This document shows positions 1 through 5,515 of a stretch of DNA of 5,515 nt, piece by piece. The stretch comes from Eubacterium sp. UBA4343. Its GTDB lineage: Bacteria; Bacillota; Clostridia; Lachnospirales; Lachnospiraceae. The DNA lies in contig DGTF01000071.1 in the NCBI GenBank assembly GCA_002394235.1, positions 9,355 through 14,869 of the forward strand, given 5' to 3'. Within the stretch, counting starts at the first letter, position 1, and the number at the start of each line of letters is the position of its first letter. The notes under the pieces were generated by a model. The model was given only the letters and a program-made list of their open reading frames with translations, made no database searches and was not told the DNA's origin. The position numbers and the translations under genes are program-made.

Positions 1-2719
1 TCATCTCCGGTCCGAGGCTGATGTCCGCGTCCCGGATTTTTTCGAAGGAGAAGACGGGCATCTTGATTGCCATATAATCCGCCTCCGGCTGAAGACCAGG
101 CTCATATCCGAGCTCCCGGATCTTGTGGCCGAGAATCACCTGCGCCGCGAGCGGTACGATCGGAATACCTGTGACCTTGCTGATATAAGGAACCGTGCGG
201 GAGGATCTCGGATTTACCTCAATCACATATACCTCGTTCTTGTAAACAATAAACTGGATGTTGATCATTCCGAGAACGTGAAGGGCATTCGCGAGCTTCC
301 GGGTGTCGGTTTCAATCTTCTTCTTGATCTCTGCCGAAAGATCCTTTGCCGGATACACAGAGATACTGTCTCCGGAGTGAATGCCTGCCCGCTCGATATG
401 CTGCATGATGCCCGGGATCAGGATATCCTCGCCGTCGCAGACCGCGTCGACCTCGATTTCGGTTCCCGCCAGATATTTATCGACCAGAATCGGATGCTCC
501 TGCGTATAGCGGTTGATAACACCGATGTACTCACGGATATCATCGTCGCTGATCGCAATCTGCATGCCCTGTCCTCCCAGTACATAGGAAGGACGCACAA
601 GAACAGGATAGCCGAGCTCGTTGGCGACCTTGACTCCCTCTTCCGCAGTAAATACCGTGCCGCCCGAAGCTCTCGGAATGCCGGTCTGCCGAAGGATCTG
701 ATCGAACCGCTCCCTGTCTTCCGCAGCATCTACATCAGAGGCGGAGGTGCCGAGAATCGGGACTCCCATCTTCATCAGCGCCTCTGTGAGCTTGATGGCC
801 GTCTGACCGCCGAACTGCACGACAGCTCCATCCGGATGCTCGACGTTTACAACGTTTTCCACATCTTCAGGTGTAAGCGGCTCAAAATAGAGCTTGTCCG
901 CGATATCGAAGTCAGTGGAAACGGTCTCCGGGTTGTTGTTGATGATGATGGTTTCATAGCCTTCCTTTTCAAACGCCCAGGTGGCGTGGACAGAACAGAA
1001 ATCAAACTCAATTCCCTGGCCGATTCGGATTGGTCCGGAACCGAGTACGAGAACCTTCTTTCTGTCTCCGCTGGAAACCGCCTCATTCTCACCGCCGTAA
1101 ACGGAGTAGAAGTAAGGAGTCTCCGCGGAAAATTCCGCGGCGCAGGTATCAACCATTTTGTATGCGGCGGTAATTCCCGCCTTTTTGCGCATCTCCTTAA
1201 CTTCTGCTTCGGAAACAGATCCGTTCAGCTTCGCGATCAGGTAATCCGGGAACTCCATCCGCTTTGCCTCACGCAGGGTCTCCACGTCCAGCCTGCCGCT
1301 CTTCAAGGTGTTCTCCATCTCTACGAGTCTGGCAATCTTGTCGATAAACCAGATATCAATCTTTGTAATGGAGTGAATGCGGTCATACGGTACGCCCCGC
1401 CTTACTGCCTCCGCGATTCTCCAGATCCGCATATCATCGATAATCGACAGATCGTGGATCAGCTGATCCTCCGAAAGGCCGGTGAAATCGTAACTCATGA
1501 GAGAATCCACATGCTGTTCCAGGGAACGGATTGCCTTCATCAGTGCTCCCTCGAAATTCGTGCAGATACTCATGACCTCGCCGGTTGCCTTCATCTGTGT
1601 CGTAAGTGTACGCTTTGCCGTGATGAACTTGTCAAACGGAAGCCGCGGGATCTTGACAACGCAGTAGTCAAGCATCGGCTCGAAGCTTGCGAAGGTTTTC
1701 TTCGTGATGGCGTTCGGAATTTCATCCAGGGTATAGCCGAGGGCGATCTTCGCAGCGACCTTCGCGATCGGATAACCGGTTGCCTTTGAAGCAAGCGCGG
1801 AGGAACGGCTCACACGCGGATTTACCTCGATGACACAATACTCGAAGCTGTCCGGGTTCAGGGCGTACTGCACGTTGCAGCCTCCGGTGATTCCCAGCTC
1901 GGTTATGATGTTCAGCGCAGAGGTACGGAGCATCTGATACTCCTTGTCGCCGAGCGTCTGTGAAGGAGCAACGACAATGGAATCGCCGGTGTGAACACCG
2001 ACGGGATCAATGTTCTCCATGTTGCAGACCGTGATGACGTTTCCGGCGGAATCGCGCATCACCTCGTATTCGATTTCCTTCCAGCCGCCGATGTAGCGCT
2101 CAACCAGCACCTCGTGCACGCGGGACAGCCGGAGTCCGTTGGCCAGAATCTCACGCAGCACATTCTCATCGTGAGCGATTCCGCCGCCCGATCCTCCGAG
2201 TGTATACGCCGGACGCAGCACTACAGGATAACCGATTTTCTCCGCAAACCGGATGCCATGCTCCAGGCTGTGAACGACCTCTGAGGCCGCTACCGGCTCG
2301 CCGATTTTTTCCATGGTGTCCTTAAACATCTGGCGATCTTCCGCCTTCTTGATCGTCAGAGAGGTGGTGCCGATCAGACGGACATGATTCTCCTTCAGAA
2401 AGCCACGATCTTCCAACTCCATGGCAAGGTTCAGTCCTGCCTGTCCTCCCATGGTCGGAAGCACACTGTCCGGTTTTTCCTTCAGGATCAGCTGTTCCAC
2501 TACCTCAACGGTCAGCGGCTCAATGTACACCTTGTCCGCGATATCTCCGTCTGTCATGATGGTAGCCGGGTTGGAGTTCAGAAGCACAACCTCGACACCC
2601 TCCTCCTTCAGAGAACGGCAGCACTGTGTACCCGCATAGTCAAACTCCGCAGCCTGTCCGATAACGATAGGGCCGGAGCCAATTACCAGTACCTTCTTTA
2701 TACTCATATCCCTGGACAT
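1..2719 (-). CDS. carB: Carbamoyl phosphate synthetase large subunit (partial, C-terminus beyond window edge)
   Basis: The large subunit makes carbamoyl phosphate from bicarbonate, ammonia supplied by CarA and two ATP, feeding pyrimidine and arginine synthesis. I translated the frame from end to end: 906 codons with no stop or frameshift, so the gene is intact as far as it goes. The N-terminal half begins [13 protein letters not shown] and has ATP-grasp residues Arg169, the glycine-rich loop 175-180, HTGDS at 243-247, and Glu298, Asn300 and Arg302 in IEVNPR. The homologous second half starts near residue 556 ([13 protein letters not shown]), with Arg709, the GGQG loop at 715-718, and Glu834, Asn836 and Arg838. 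The frame leaves the window after LGPEM. By comparison with the roughly 1070-residue family, about 160 residues are missing, essentially the MGS-like allosteric domain. The start at 2719 is favoured over the internal Met5 by a strong ribosome binding site. It overlaps the carA stop. Confidence 0.99.
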   Translation of the reverse strand, partial: MSRDMSIKKVLVIGSGPIVIGQAAEFDYAGTQCCRSLKEEGVEVVLLNSNPATIMTDGDIADKVYIEPLTVEVVEQLILKEKPDSVLPTMGGQAGLNLAMELEDRGFLKENHVRLIGTTSLTIKKAEDRQMFKDTMEKIGEPVAASEVVHSLEHGIRFAEKIGYPVVLRPAYTLGGSGGGIAHDENVLREILANGLRLSRVHEVLVERYIGGWKEIEYEVMRDSAGNVITVCNMENIDPVGVHTGDSIVVAPSQTLGDKEYQMLRTSALNIITELGITGGCNVQYALNPDSFEYCVIEVNPRVSRSSALASKATGYPIAKVAAKIALGYTLDEIPNAITKKTFASFEPMLDYCVVKIPRLPFDKFITAKRTLTTQMKATGEVMSICTNFEGALMKAIRSLEQHVDSLMSYDFTGLSEDQLIHDLSIIDDMRIWRIAEAVRRGVPYDRIHSITKIDIWFIDKIARLVEMENTLKSGRLDVETLREAKRMEFPDYLIAKLNGSVSEAEVKEMRKKAGITAAYKMVDTCAAEFSAETPYFYSVYGGENEAVSSGDRKKVLVLGSGPIRIGQGIEFDFCSVHATWAFEKEGYETIIINNNPETVSTDFDIADKLYFEPLTPEDVENVVNVEHPDGAVVQFGGQTAIKLTEALMKMGVPILGTSASDVDAAEDRERFDQILRQTGIPRASGGTVFTAEEGVKVANELGYPVLVRPSYVLGGQGMQIAISDDDIREYIGVINRYTQEHPILVDKYLAGTEIEVDAVCDGEDILIPGIMQHIERAGIHSGDSISVYPAKDLSAEIKKKIETDTRKLANALHVLGMINIQFIVYKNEVYVIEVNPRSSRTVPYISKVTGIPIVPLAAQVILGHKIRELGYEPGLQPEADYMAIKMPVFSFEKIRDADISLGPEM

Positions 2720-3876
2720 TACTGGTCACCTCCCATCATTCTGATAAACTTGTCAAACAGATACGCGGAATCCTGCGGGCCGGGGCATGCCTCGGGATGG
2801 AACTGCGTCGTGAAAATGTTCTTGCCCTTGTAACGAAGGCCCTCATTCGTTTTGTCATTTACATTCACATAGGCCGGCTCCGCAATCTCCGGATCTACCG
2901 TGTCCGTATCGACGACATAGCCGTGGTTCTGCGAGGTGATATAGACCCGCCCGGTTTCCAGATCCTTCACCGGGTGATTTCCGCCCCTGTGTCCGTATTT
3001 CATCTTCTTCGTGTTGAAGCCGGCAGCAAGCGCCATCAGCTGATGTCCCATGCAGATCGCATAGATCGGCACATCCGACTCGTAAAGTTTGCGGACCTCC
3101 CGGATCTCATCCGGACAATCCTTGGGGTCTCCGGGACCGTTTGTCAGCATAATCCCGTCCGGATGGCCGGCCAGAACCTCTTCTGCCTTTGTCCAGGCAG
3201 GATACACCGTGACATCACAGCCTCTCTGATTCAGAGAACGGATAATATTGTACTTCACACCGAAATCCATCAGCGCAACCTTATAGGTGCGTCCGGTGCG
3301 TTTTCCGCTTACCGGAGCTTCTGGATCCGCGTCCTTATAGGCAGGGCTGGTAATTCCACCGACAACGGTATCCGTCGCCGGCCAGAACTCCTTTTCTGTA
3401 CAGGTAACCTCTTCCACCTCATTTCCGGTTCTGTATGCCCGGATCTGCGGAAGAACCTCCTCCGGAACAACATCGGGATCTGTGGTGATCATTCCATTCA
3501 TCGTACCGGACTCACGAAGGATCTTCGTCAGAGCACGGGTATCAATGCCTTCGATCCCGGGGACATTGTAGCGCTTCAGAAATGCCTGAATGGTGTCTTC
3601 CTCCCGGAAATTGCTGGGAACCCTTGATAATTCATGAACGATAAATCCGTCCATATAGGGTCTCAGAGACTCCTGATCCCGGTAGCAGATCCCGTAATTT
3701 CCGATCAGCGGATATGTCATGCAGACAGCCTGTCCCGAGTAAGACGGGTCAGTCAGAACCTCTTCATAACCGGTCATAGATGTATTGAAGACGATCTCGC
3801 TTATGACAGTCTTTCTGGATCCTATACTTTTCCCTGTAAATACATGCCCATCTTCTAGAATCAAATAAGCTTTCAT
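2719..3876 (-). CDS. carA: Carbamoyl phosphate synthetase small (glutamine amidotransferase) subunit
   Basis: This subunit hydrolyses glutamine and passes the ammonia to the CarB active site; the complex is cytosolic. The protein is 385 residues, a normal family length. The N-terminal CPSase small-chain domain covers about residues 1-150 ([40 protein letters not shown]). A class I glutamine amidotransferase domain runs from about 198 to 380. Its nucleophile is Cys275 in AICMGHQL, and the other triad members are His360 and Glu362 in FHPEACPGP. The oxyanion and substrate motifs TNGPGDP (245-251), GHRGGNHPV (295-303) and TSQNHGY (314-320) are present. The linker at about 155-195 is the least conserved part. 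The ATG at 3876 has AAGGAG seven bases upstream. carB follows with a one-base overlap, the classic carAB operon order. No defects are seen. Confidence 0.99.
   Translation of the reverse strand: MKAYLILEDGHVFTGKSIGSRKTVISEIVFNTSMTGYEEVLTDPSYSGQAVCMTYPLIGNYGICYRDQESLRPYMDGFIVHELSRVPSNFREEDTIQAFLKRYNVPGIEGIDTRALTKILRESGTMNGMITTDPDVVPEEVLPQIRAYRTGNEVEEVTCTEKEFWPATDTVVGGITSPAYKDADPEAPVSGKRTGRTYKVALMDFGVKYNIIRSLNQRGCDVTVYPAWTKAEEVLAGHPDGIMLTNGPGDPKDCPDEIREVRKLYESDVPIYAICMGHQLMALAAGFNTKKMKYGHRGGNHPVKDLETGRVYITSQNHGYVVDTDTVDPEIAEPAYVNVNDKTNEGLRYKGKNIFTTQFHPEACPGPQDSAYLFDKFIRMMGGDQ
2726..2733 (-). promoter_or_regulatory. carB ribosome binding site inside the carA 3' end
   Basis: On the minus strand GGAGGTGA precedes the carB ATG, with nine bases between GGAGG and the start. 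It is formed by the codons for the final Gly-Gly-Asp of CarA, and the carA stop and carB start share one base (TAATG). The placement decides the start at 2719 over the in-frame ATG at 2707, and it implies translational coupling of the two subunits. Confidence 0.9.
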
Positions 3877-4056
3877 TTGCGTGCTCCTTGTTCAATCCGT
3901 AGCCTCTACAGTATGTAACGCTCCGCCTGCGGGGCATAAGCCTTTTCCTTACGCGGACAGCCTGCCGCCGATGGCCGCACTGCGGCCTTTTGCGGCGAGC
4001 GCAGCGATACGAGAGATCACCGGCATAACGCCTGTTGTCTCGCTGCATAGTTCTTC
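3877..4056 (-). promoter_or_regulatory. Structured GC-rich 5' leader of carAB (possible regulatory RNA or inserted palindromic repeat)
   Basis: About 180 nt separate the inferred transcription start from carA. The stretch contains a 7-bp hairpin at 3934-3954 (GCGTAAG/CTTATGC on the minus strand, one G-U pair, 7-nt loop). It also has a nested GC-rich hairpin at 3964-3996, whose inner arms are GGCCGCA/TGCGGCC (3973-3987) and outer arms GCCGC/GCGGC. Further upstream, GCAGCGA and TCGCTGC (within about 4003-4048) bracket a GGC/GCC hairpin at 4022-4032. In the carA direction no hairpin is followed by a U-run, so a simple attenuator is not evident. I also do not recognise the PyrR-binding loop found in Bacillus pyr leaders. 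On the plus strand the inner hairpin is followed by TTTT, but there is no plus-strand gene. The role is unknown; it could be a folded regulatory leader or a dispersed intergenic repeat. Confidence 0.5.
3884..3889 (-). promoter_or_regulatory. carA ribosome binding site
   Basis: AAGGAG on the minus strand with a seven-base spacer to the carA ATG at 3876. It supports this start. The next upstream ATG codons in the leader lie in other frames and lack comparable sites. Confidence 0.85.
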
Positions 4057-4062
4057 TGCCCG

Positions 4063-4071
4063 ATTATAGCA
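4063..4071 (-). promoter_or_regulatory. carAB promoter, extended -10 type
   Basis: The minus strand reads TGCTATAAT, a perfect TATAAT (4063-4068) with the TGn extension. Seventeen bases upstream there is only AGGAAA, a poor -35 element, so recognition would depend on the extended -10. An AT-rich stretch at 4095-4116 with AAATT repeated every 8 bp lies at about -40 to -60 and could serve as an UP-like element. The transcription start is expected near 4056-4057. This is a consensus match by eye only. Confidence 0.65.
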
Positions 4072-4147
4072 CAGGTTTCCATATCTTTCCTCTTAAAATT
4101 GCGAAATTGAGAAATTCATGGACGTCTGACATTCATCTTGACCGGTC

Positions 4148-4189
4148 GTACCGGACGCATGGTCCCGGACACATGGTGCCGAACACATA
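4148..4189. repeat. Triple 14-bp tandem repeat upstream of the carAB promoter
   Basis: Three contiguous 14-bp units read GTACCGGACGCATG, GTCCCGGACACATG and GTGCCGAACACATA on the plus strand. The second differs from the first at two positions; the third is more diverged. The first copy overlaps a perfect short inverted repeat, CCGGT-CGT-ACCGG (4142-4154). The array lies about 80-125 bp upstream of the carA -10 element and beyond the tRNA terminator. It could be a regulator binding array or a neutral repeat. No protein-coding role is supported. Confidence 0.8.
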
Positions 4190-4232
4190 ACATTCCTCCA
4201 ATCTCAAAAAAACGAACCGCAGTGATTTCCGC

Positions 4233-4274
4233 AAAAGAAAAGCCACGGGAACACGAATATGTGCTCCTGTGGCT
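4233..4274 (-). terminator. Intrinsic terminator of the tRNA-Leu unit
   Basis: On the minus strand the arms 4274-4261 and 4254-4241 form a 14-position stem with one mismatch and one G-U pair around a 6-nt loop (4255-4260). It is followed by TTTCTTTTGC. This is a textbook Rho-independent terminator for transcripts coming from the tRNA. It insulates the carAB promoter from upstream transcription. The plus-strand tail is only loosely T-rich, so any function in that direction is doubtful. Confidence 0.85.
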
Positions 4275-4363
4275 CTTCTGTTCATTCTTCTGTGATCAAA
4301 GTAACTGGCATCAATTTATGACCGGCCTCATCTTTCATTTCCTGTTTTCGGGCAAAAAGAAAG

Positions 4364-4447
4364 TGCAGGAAGCGGGACTTGAACCCGCACAGTATTGCTA
4401 CCACAGGCACCTGAAGCCTGCGCGTCTGCCAATTCCGCCATTCCTGC
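4364..4447 (-). tRNA. tRNA-Leu (anticodon CAG)
   Basis: The 84-nt minus-strand sequence folds as a class II tRNA. The acceptor stem is GCAGGAA/TTCCTGC with discriminator A at 4364. There is a D arm containing GAATTGGCAGA, and an anticodon arm CAGGC-TTCAGGT-GCCTG (4404-4420) with anticodon CAG at 4411-4413. A long variable arm covers about 4389-4403, and the T arm is GCGGG-TTCAAGT-CCCGC (4372-4388). The long variable arm, A discriminator and CAG anticodon fit leucine, reading CUG codons. The 3' CCA is not encoded: the base after the discriminator begins CTTTCTTTTT, so CCA must be added by nucleotidyltransferase. It has its own promoter and terminator, with no other tRNA in the window. Confidence 0.98.
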
Positions 4448-4464
4448 ATCTACTGATATTTAAT

Positions 4465-4492
4465 GTCGTGTGCGTTTTCTGTCGCTCACAAC
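4465..4492 (-). other. Hairpin in the 5' leader of the tRNA-Leu precursor
   Basis: On the minus strand GTTGTGAGCG (4492-4483) pairs with CGCACACGAC (4474-4465) around an 8-nt loop, with one mismatch and one G-U pair. The inferred transcription start near 4492 coincides with the 5' edge of the stem. The precursor would therefore begin with a hairpin before RNase P removes the leader at 4447. Confidence 0.55.
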
Positions 4493-4499
4493 GATGTTT

Positions 4500-4528
4500 A
4501 TCTTATCAGACCTTCTTTCGATTGTCAA
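4500..4528 (-). promoter_or_regulatory. Strong sigma-A-type promoter of tRNA-Leu
   Basis: On the minus strand a perfect -35 TTGACA (4523-4528), a 17-bp spacer and a -10 TAAGAT (4500-4505) are present, and TGA before the -10 gives an extended -10 as well. Long A-tracts directly upstream form a likely UP element. The start site is predicted near 4492, about 45 nt before the tRNA. Such a near-consensus promoter suits a stable-RNA gene. Confidence 0.9.
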
Positions 4529-4574
4529 CTGTATTTTTAAATTTTTTTGTAACTGTATATTAGAATTTTTTTGT
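4527..4574. repeat. 24-bp tandem T/A-tract repeat at the tRNA promoter UP position
   Basis: Two adjacent 24-bp units (4527-4550 and 4551-4574) both start AACTGTAT and end AATTTTTTTGT on the plus strand. They differ at 3 of 24 positions, and a third partial copy (AACTAT) follows. On the minus strand these are A-tracts immediately upstream of the -35 hexamer. The spacing of about two helical turns puts the tracts on the same face of the DNA. The likely role is UP-element activity or DNA bending. Confidence 0.75.
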
Positions 4575-4658
4575 AACTATTCATCACATCTCGAAAACCG
4601 CAGGCACCCGGGATTAGAGTGCTGAATCTTTACCATTTTTATCTTTTAACTTTTTACT
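4575..4658. other. AT-rich spacer after the flavin reductase gene
   Basis: Downstream of the TAA on the minus strand the sequence is A-rich (runs of four to five A every 7-9 bases), then a short GC-rich patch with CCCGGG. I find only 4-bp stems here and no convincing intrinsic terminator. How the flavin reductase transcript ends is not evident. Confidence 0.5.
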
Positions 4659-5360
4659 TTACTGACTGACGTTCCGCTGATTTGCCTTCCGCTGATCTGC
4701 CTTCCGCATTTTCTTTGTCCTCTTTCTGACTGTCTTCTTCCTGACCGAGTACCCGAAGCTTCCCAGCTCTCTCCCAAGCTCGTAGTATTTCCCGTGCGAG
4801 TAGGCTGTGAGTCCGGTTTTCTCCAGATGGAAACTGCCTTTTTCATCCATATACCGGCTGTCTGCCTGGATACAGACAACTTCAGCGAGGAACATATCAT
4901 GGGTTCCAAGCTCCAGAACCTGTTTTACCCGGCACTCGATATTGACCGGAGATTCTTCAATGACTGGTGCCTGTACCCGGATTCCTCTGCCCGCAGTAAG
5001 GTTGCAGGCTTCGAACTTATTCAGATCTCTCCCGGATCTGACGCCGCAGAAATCAACCGCCCTTACCAGCCGGTCTGTGGTCAGGTTTACGACAAACTCC
5101 CCGTGCTCCTTGAGAAGATGCCAGGAATACCGGCTGCGCCGCACGGAGATCGACAGCATCGGAGGGTCGGAACACACGGTTCCGGCCCAGGCGACAGTTA
5201 TGATATTTGGAATTCCCGCCGCATTATAGGAGGCTGTGTCTGATTTCTCCCGATATTGCCGGTCTGTCTCTCCCGGCACCTCACCAGCAACGCTGATCAT
5301 GACTGTAGGCACCGGATATAGAAAATTGCCGGGCTTTTCAAATACAATTTTTTCACTCAT
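4659..5360 (-). CDS. Flavin reductase-like FMN-binding split-barrel protein
   Basis: This 233-residue protein resembles the flavin reductase-like family, whose members bind FMN in a split barrel and usually act as NAD(P)H:flavin oxidoreductases or flavin-binding redox proteins; the substrate here is unknown. Recognisable parts are YPVPTVMISVA (15-25), NIITVAWAGTVCSDPPMLSISVR (52-74), YSWHLLKEHGEFVVNLTT (78-95), DFCGVRSGRDLNKF (103-116), APVIEESPVNIECRV (131-145), HDMFLAEVV (154-162) and GLTAYSHGKYYELG (183-196). Two oddities stand out. Residues about 26-49 are a polar insertion where the relatives I recall have a short turn. Residues 207-233 form a very basic tail ending in RKADQ-RKANQ-RNVSQ. 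The ATG at 5360 has AGAGG seven to eight bases upstream. It is alone on its strand segment, and no clear terminator follows. It is probably cytosolic, with no signal peptide. Confidence 0.9.
   Translation of the reverse strand: MSEKIVFEKPGNFLYPVPTVMISVAGEVPGETDRQYREKSDTASYNAAGIPNIITVAWAGTVCSDPPMLSISVRRSRYSWHLLKEHGEFVVNLTTDRLVRAVDFCGVRSGRDLNKFEACNLTAGRGIRVQAPVIEESPVNIECRVKQVLELGTHDMFLAEVVCIQADSRYMDEKGSFHLEKTGLTAYSHGKYYELGRELGSFGYSVRKKTVRKRTKKMRKADQRKANQRNVSQ
4662..4715. repeat. 15-bp tandem repeat encoding the C-terminal tail of the flavin reductase-like protein
   Basis: Units at 4671-4685 and 4686-4700 (TTCCGCTGAT followed by TTGC or CTGC) are nearly identical. A diverged third copy starts at 4701 (CTTCCGC). 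Because 15 is a multiple of three, the repeat gives five-residue units, RKADQ and RKANQ, followed by a degenerate RNVSQ before the TAA stop. This suggests recent slippage or duplication growth of the tail. Confidence 0.8.
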
Positions 5361-5361
5361 G

Positions 5362-5420
5362 ACAGATACCTCTTAACCTTTACAGATGCTTCTATCCTGT
5401 ACAGATGCCTCTTATCCTCT
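5362..5420. repeat. Three 19-20-bp tandem repeats carrying the flavin reductase ribosome binding site
   Basis: On the plus strand ACAGAT(A/G)CCTCTTA-type units occupy 5362-5381, 5382-5400 and 5401-5420. On the minus strand each reads roughly AAGAGGnATCTGT, so a Shine-Dalgarno-like AGAGG occurs in the first and last copies and a degenerate form in the middle one. The copy nearest the gene (AGAGG at 5369-5373) is correctly spaced to serve the ATG at 5360. Confidence 0.7.
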
Positions 5421-5478
5421 ACCGGATTCTCGAAGGGACGCACCCCAGCCATAACCCTCCTGGATGAGAACGCGGAAA

Positions 5479-5511
5479 CGAGATAAAACGCGCTGCGCGA
5501 GTTTTATCTCG
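5479..5511. repeat. Long inverted repeat at the window edge
   Basis: CGAGATAAAAC (5479-5489) is perfectly complementary to GTTTTATCTCG (5501-5511). The 11 bases between them can pair further (CGC/GCG around a TGC loop). Only a short T-run follows on the minus strand (TTTCC) and none on the plus strand, so it is a poor standard terminator. However, the AAAA and TTTT flanking the GC core could give weak bidirectional termination. It may also be a REP-like dispersed palindrome. Confidence 0.75.
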
Positions 5512-5515
5512 CTAT

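Noticed and set aside
125..1789. A 554-codon open frame on the plus strand
   Set aside because: It is exactly antisense to the intact carB frame, its protein shows no recognisable domain, and it has no ribosome binding site. It reflects the codon composition of carB.
1991..3858. Further plus-strand open frames (1991-2284, 2384-2833, 2421-2639, 2797-3627, 3634-3858)
   Set aside because: All are antisense to carB or carA, which are complete in their own frames and carry the family's catalytic residues.
3973..3991. A GC hairpin followed by TTTT on the plus strand, resembling a terminator
   Set aside because: No plus-strand gene is upstream to terminate, the T-run is only four bases, and the hairpin is better viewed as part of the carA leader structure.
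3764..4048. A 94-codon minus-strand frame starting in the carA leader and overlapping carA
   Set aside because: It has no Shine-Dalgarno at its ATG, the product is an Arg-rich low-complexity sequence, and it overlaps carA in another frame.
4058..4062. GGGC just after the carA -10 element, recalling reiterative-transcription control of pyrG in Bacillus
   Set aside because: The G-run begins one base after the -10 hexamer, too close to be the transcription start, so slippage at the start site is not supported.
4017..4082. A 21-codon frame (METCAIIGQKNYAARQQALCR) with AGAGG upstream, as a possible leader peptide
   Set aside because: Its start lies upstream of and overlaps the carA -10 element, so it would not be on the transcript from the recognised promoter.
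4364..4447. tRNA-Leu as an integration site of a mobile element
   Set aside because: No second copy of the tRNA 3' end, integrase or phage gene is visible in the window.
4138..4563. A 141-codon plus-strand frame
   Set aside because: It reads antisense through the terminator, tRNA-Leu and tRNA promoter. The QEAGLEPAQ-type sequence is a typical product of translating a tRNA gene antisense.
4646..5243. Alternative frames over the flavin reductase gene (4646-4909 minus; 4794-5243 and 4807-5229 plus)
   Set aside because: They are shadows of the 233-residue flavin reductase-like frame, which carries the recognisable family motifs and a ribosome binding site.

Overview
The window looks like a chromosomal core region of an anaerobic Clostridia-type Firmicute, most likely a member of the Lachnospiraceae. 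This rests on the character of the CarA and CarB proteins as I recall the family, strong AGGAGG-type ribosome binding sites, and moderate-GC genes separated by AT-rich spacers. It is a judgement by eye, not a database match. Every gene I can support lies on the minus strand; the plus-strand open frames are antisense shadows.

Read in the direction of transcription (high to low coordinates), the layout is as follows. At 5421-5515 there is intergenic DNA with a long inverted repeat at the window edge. At 5362-5420 there are three short tandem repeats, the last of which carries the ribosome binding site of the next gene. At 4659-5360 lies a flavin reductase-like FMN-binding protein with an unusual insertion and a basic, repeat-encoded C-terminal tail. 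At 4448-4658 there is an AT-rich spacer with a 24-bp tandem A-tract repeat and a near-consensus promoter. At 4364-4447 lies a tRNA-Leu with anticodon CAG, followed by a trailer and a strong intrinsic terminator at 4233-4274. At 4063-4230 there is a spacer with a 14-bp triple tandem repeat and an extended -10 promoter. At 3877-4056 lies an approximately 180-nt GC-rich, strongly structured leader. Then come carA (2719-3876) and carB (1-2719), the latter cut by the window edge.

carA and carB encode the two subunits of glutamine-dependent carbamoyl phosphate synthetase. The small subunit releases ammonia from glutamine. The large subunit combines it with bicarbonate and two ATP to make carbamoyl phosphate for pyrimidine and arginine synthesis. 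The stop of carA and the start of carB overlap (TAATG), and the carB ribosome binding site lies inside the last codons of carA, so the two are almost certainly translated in coupled fashion. The tRNA and the flavin reductase are separate transcription units that merely share the orientation.

I do not see a new defence system, mobile element or CRISPR array. The points worth a second look are small: the carA leader, which has no recognisable PyrR-type attenuator; several short tandem repeats placed at regulatory positions; and the repeat-built tail and insertion in the flavin reductase.
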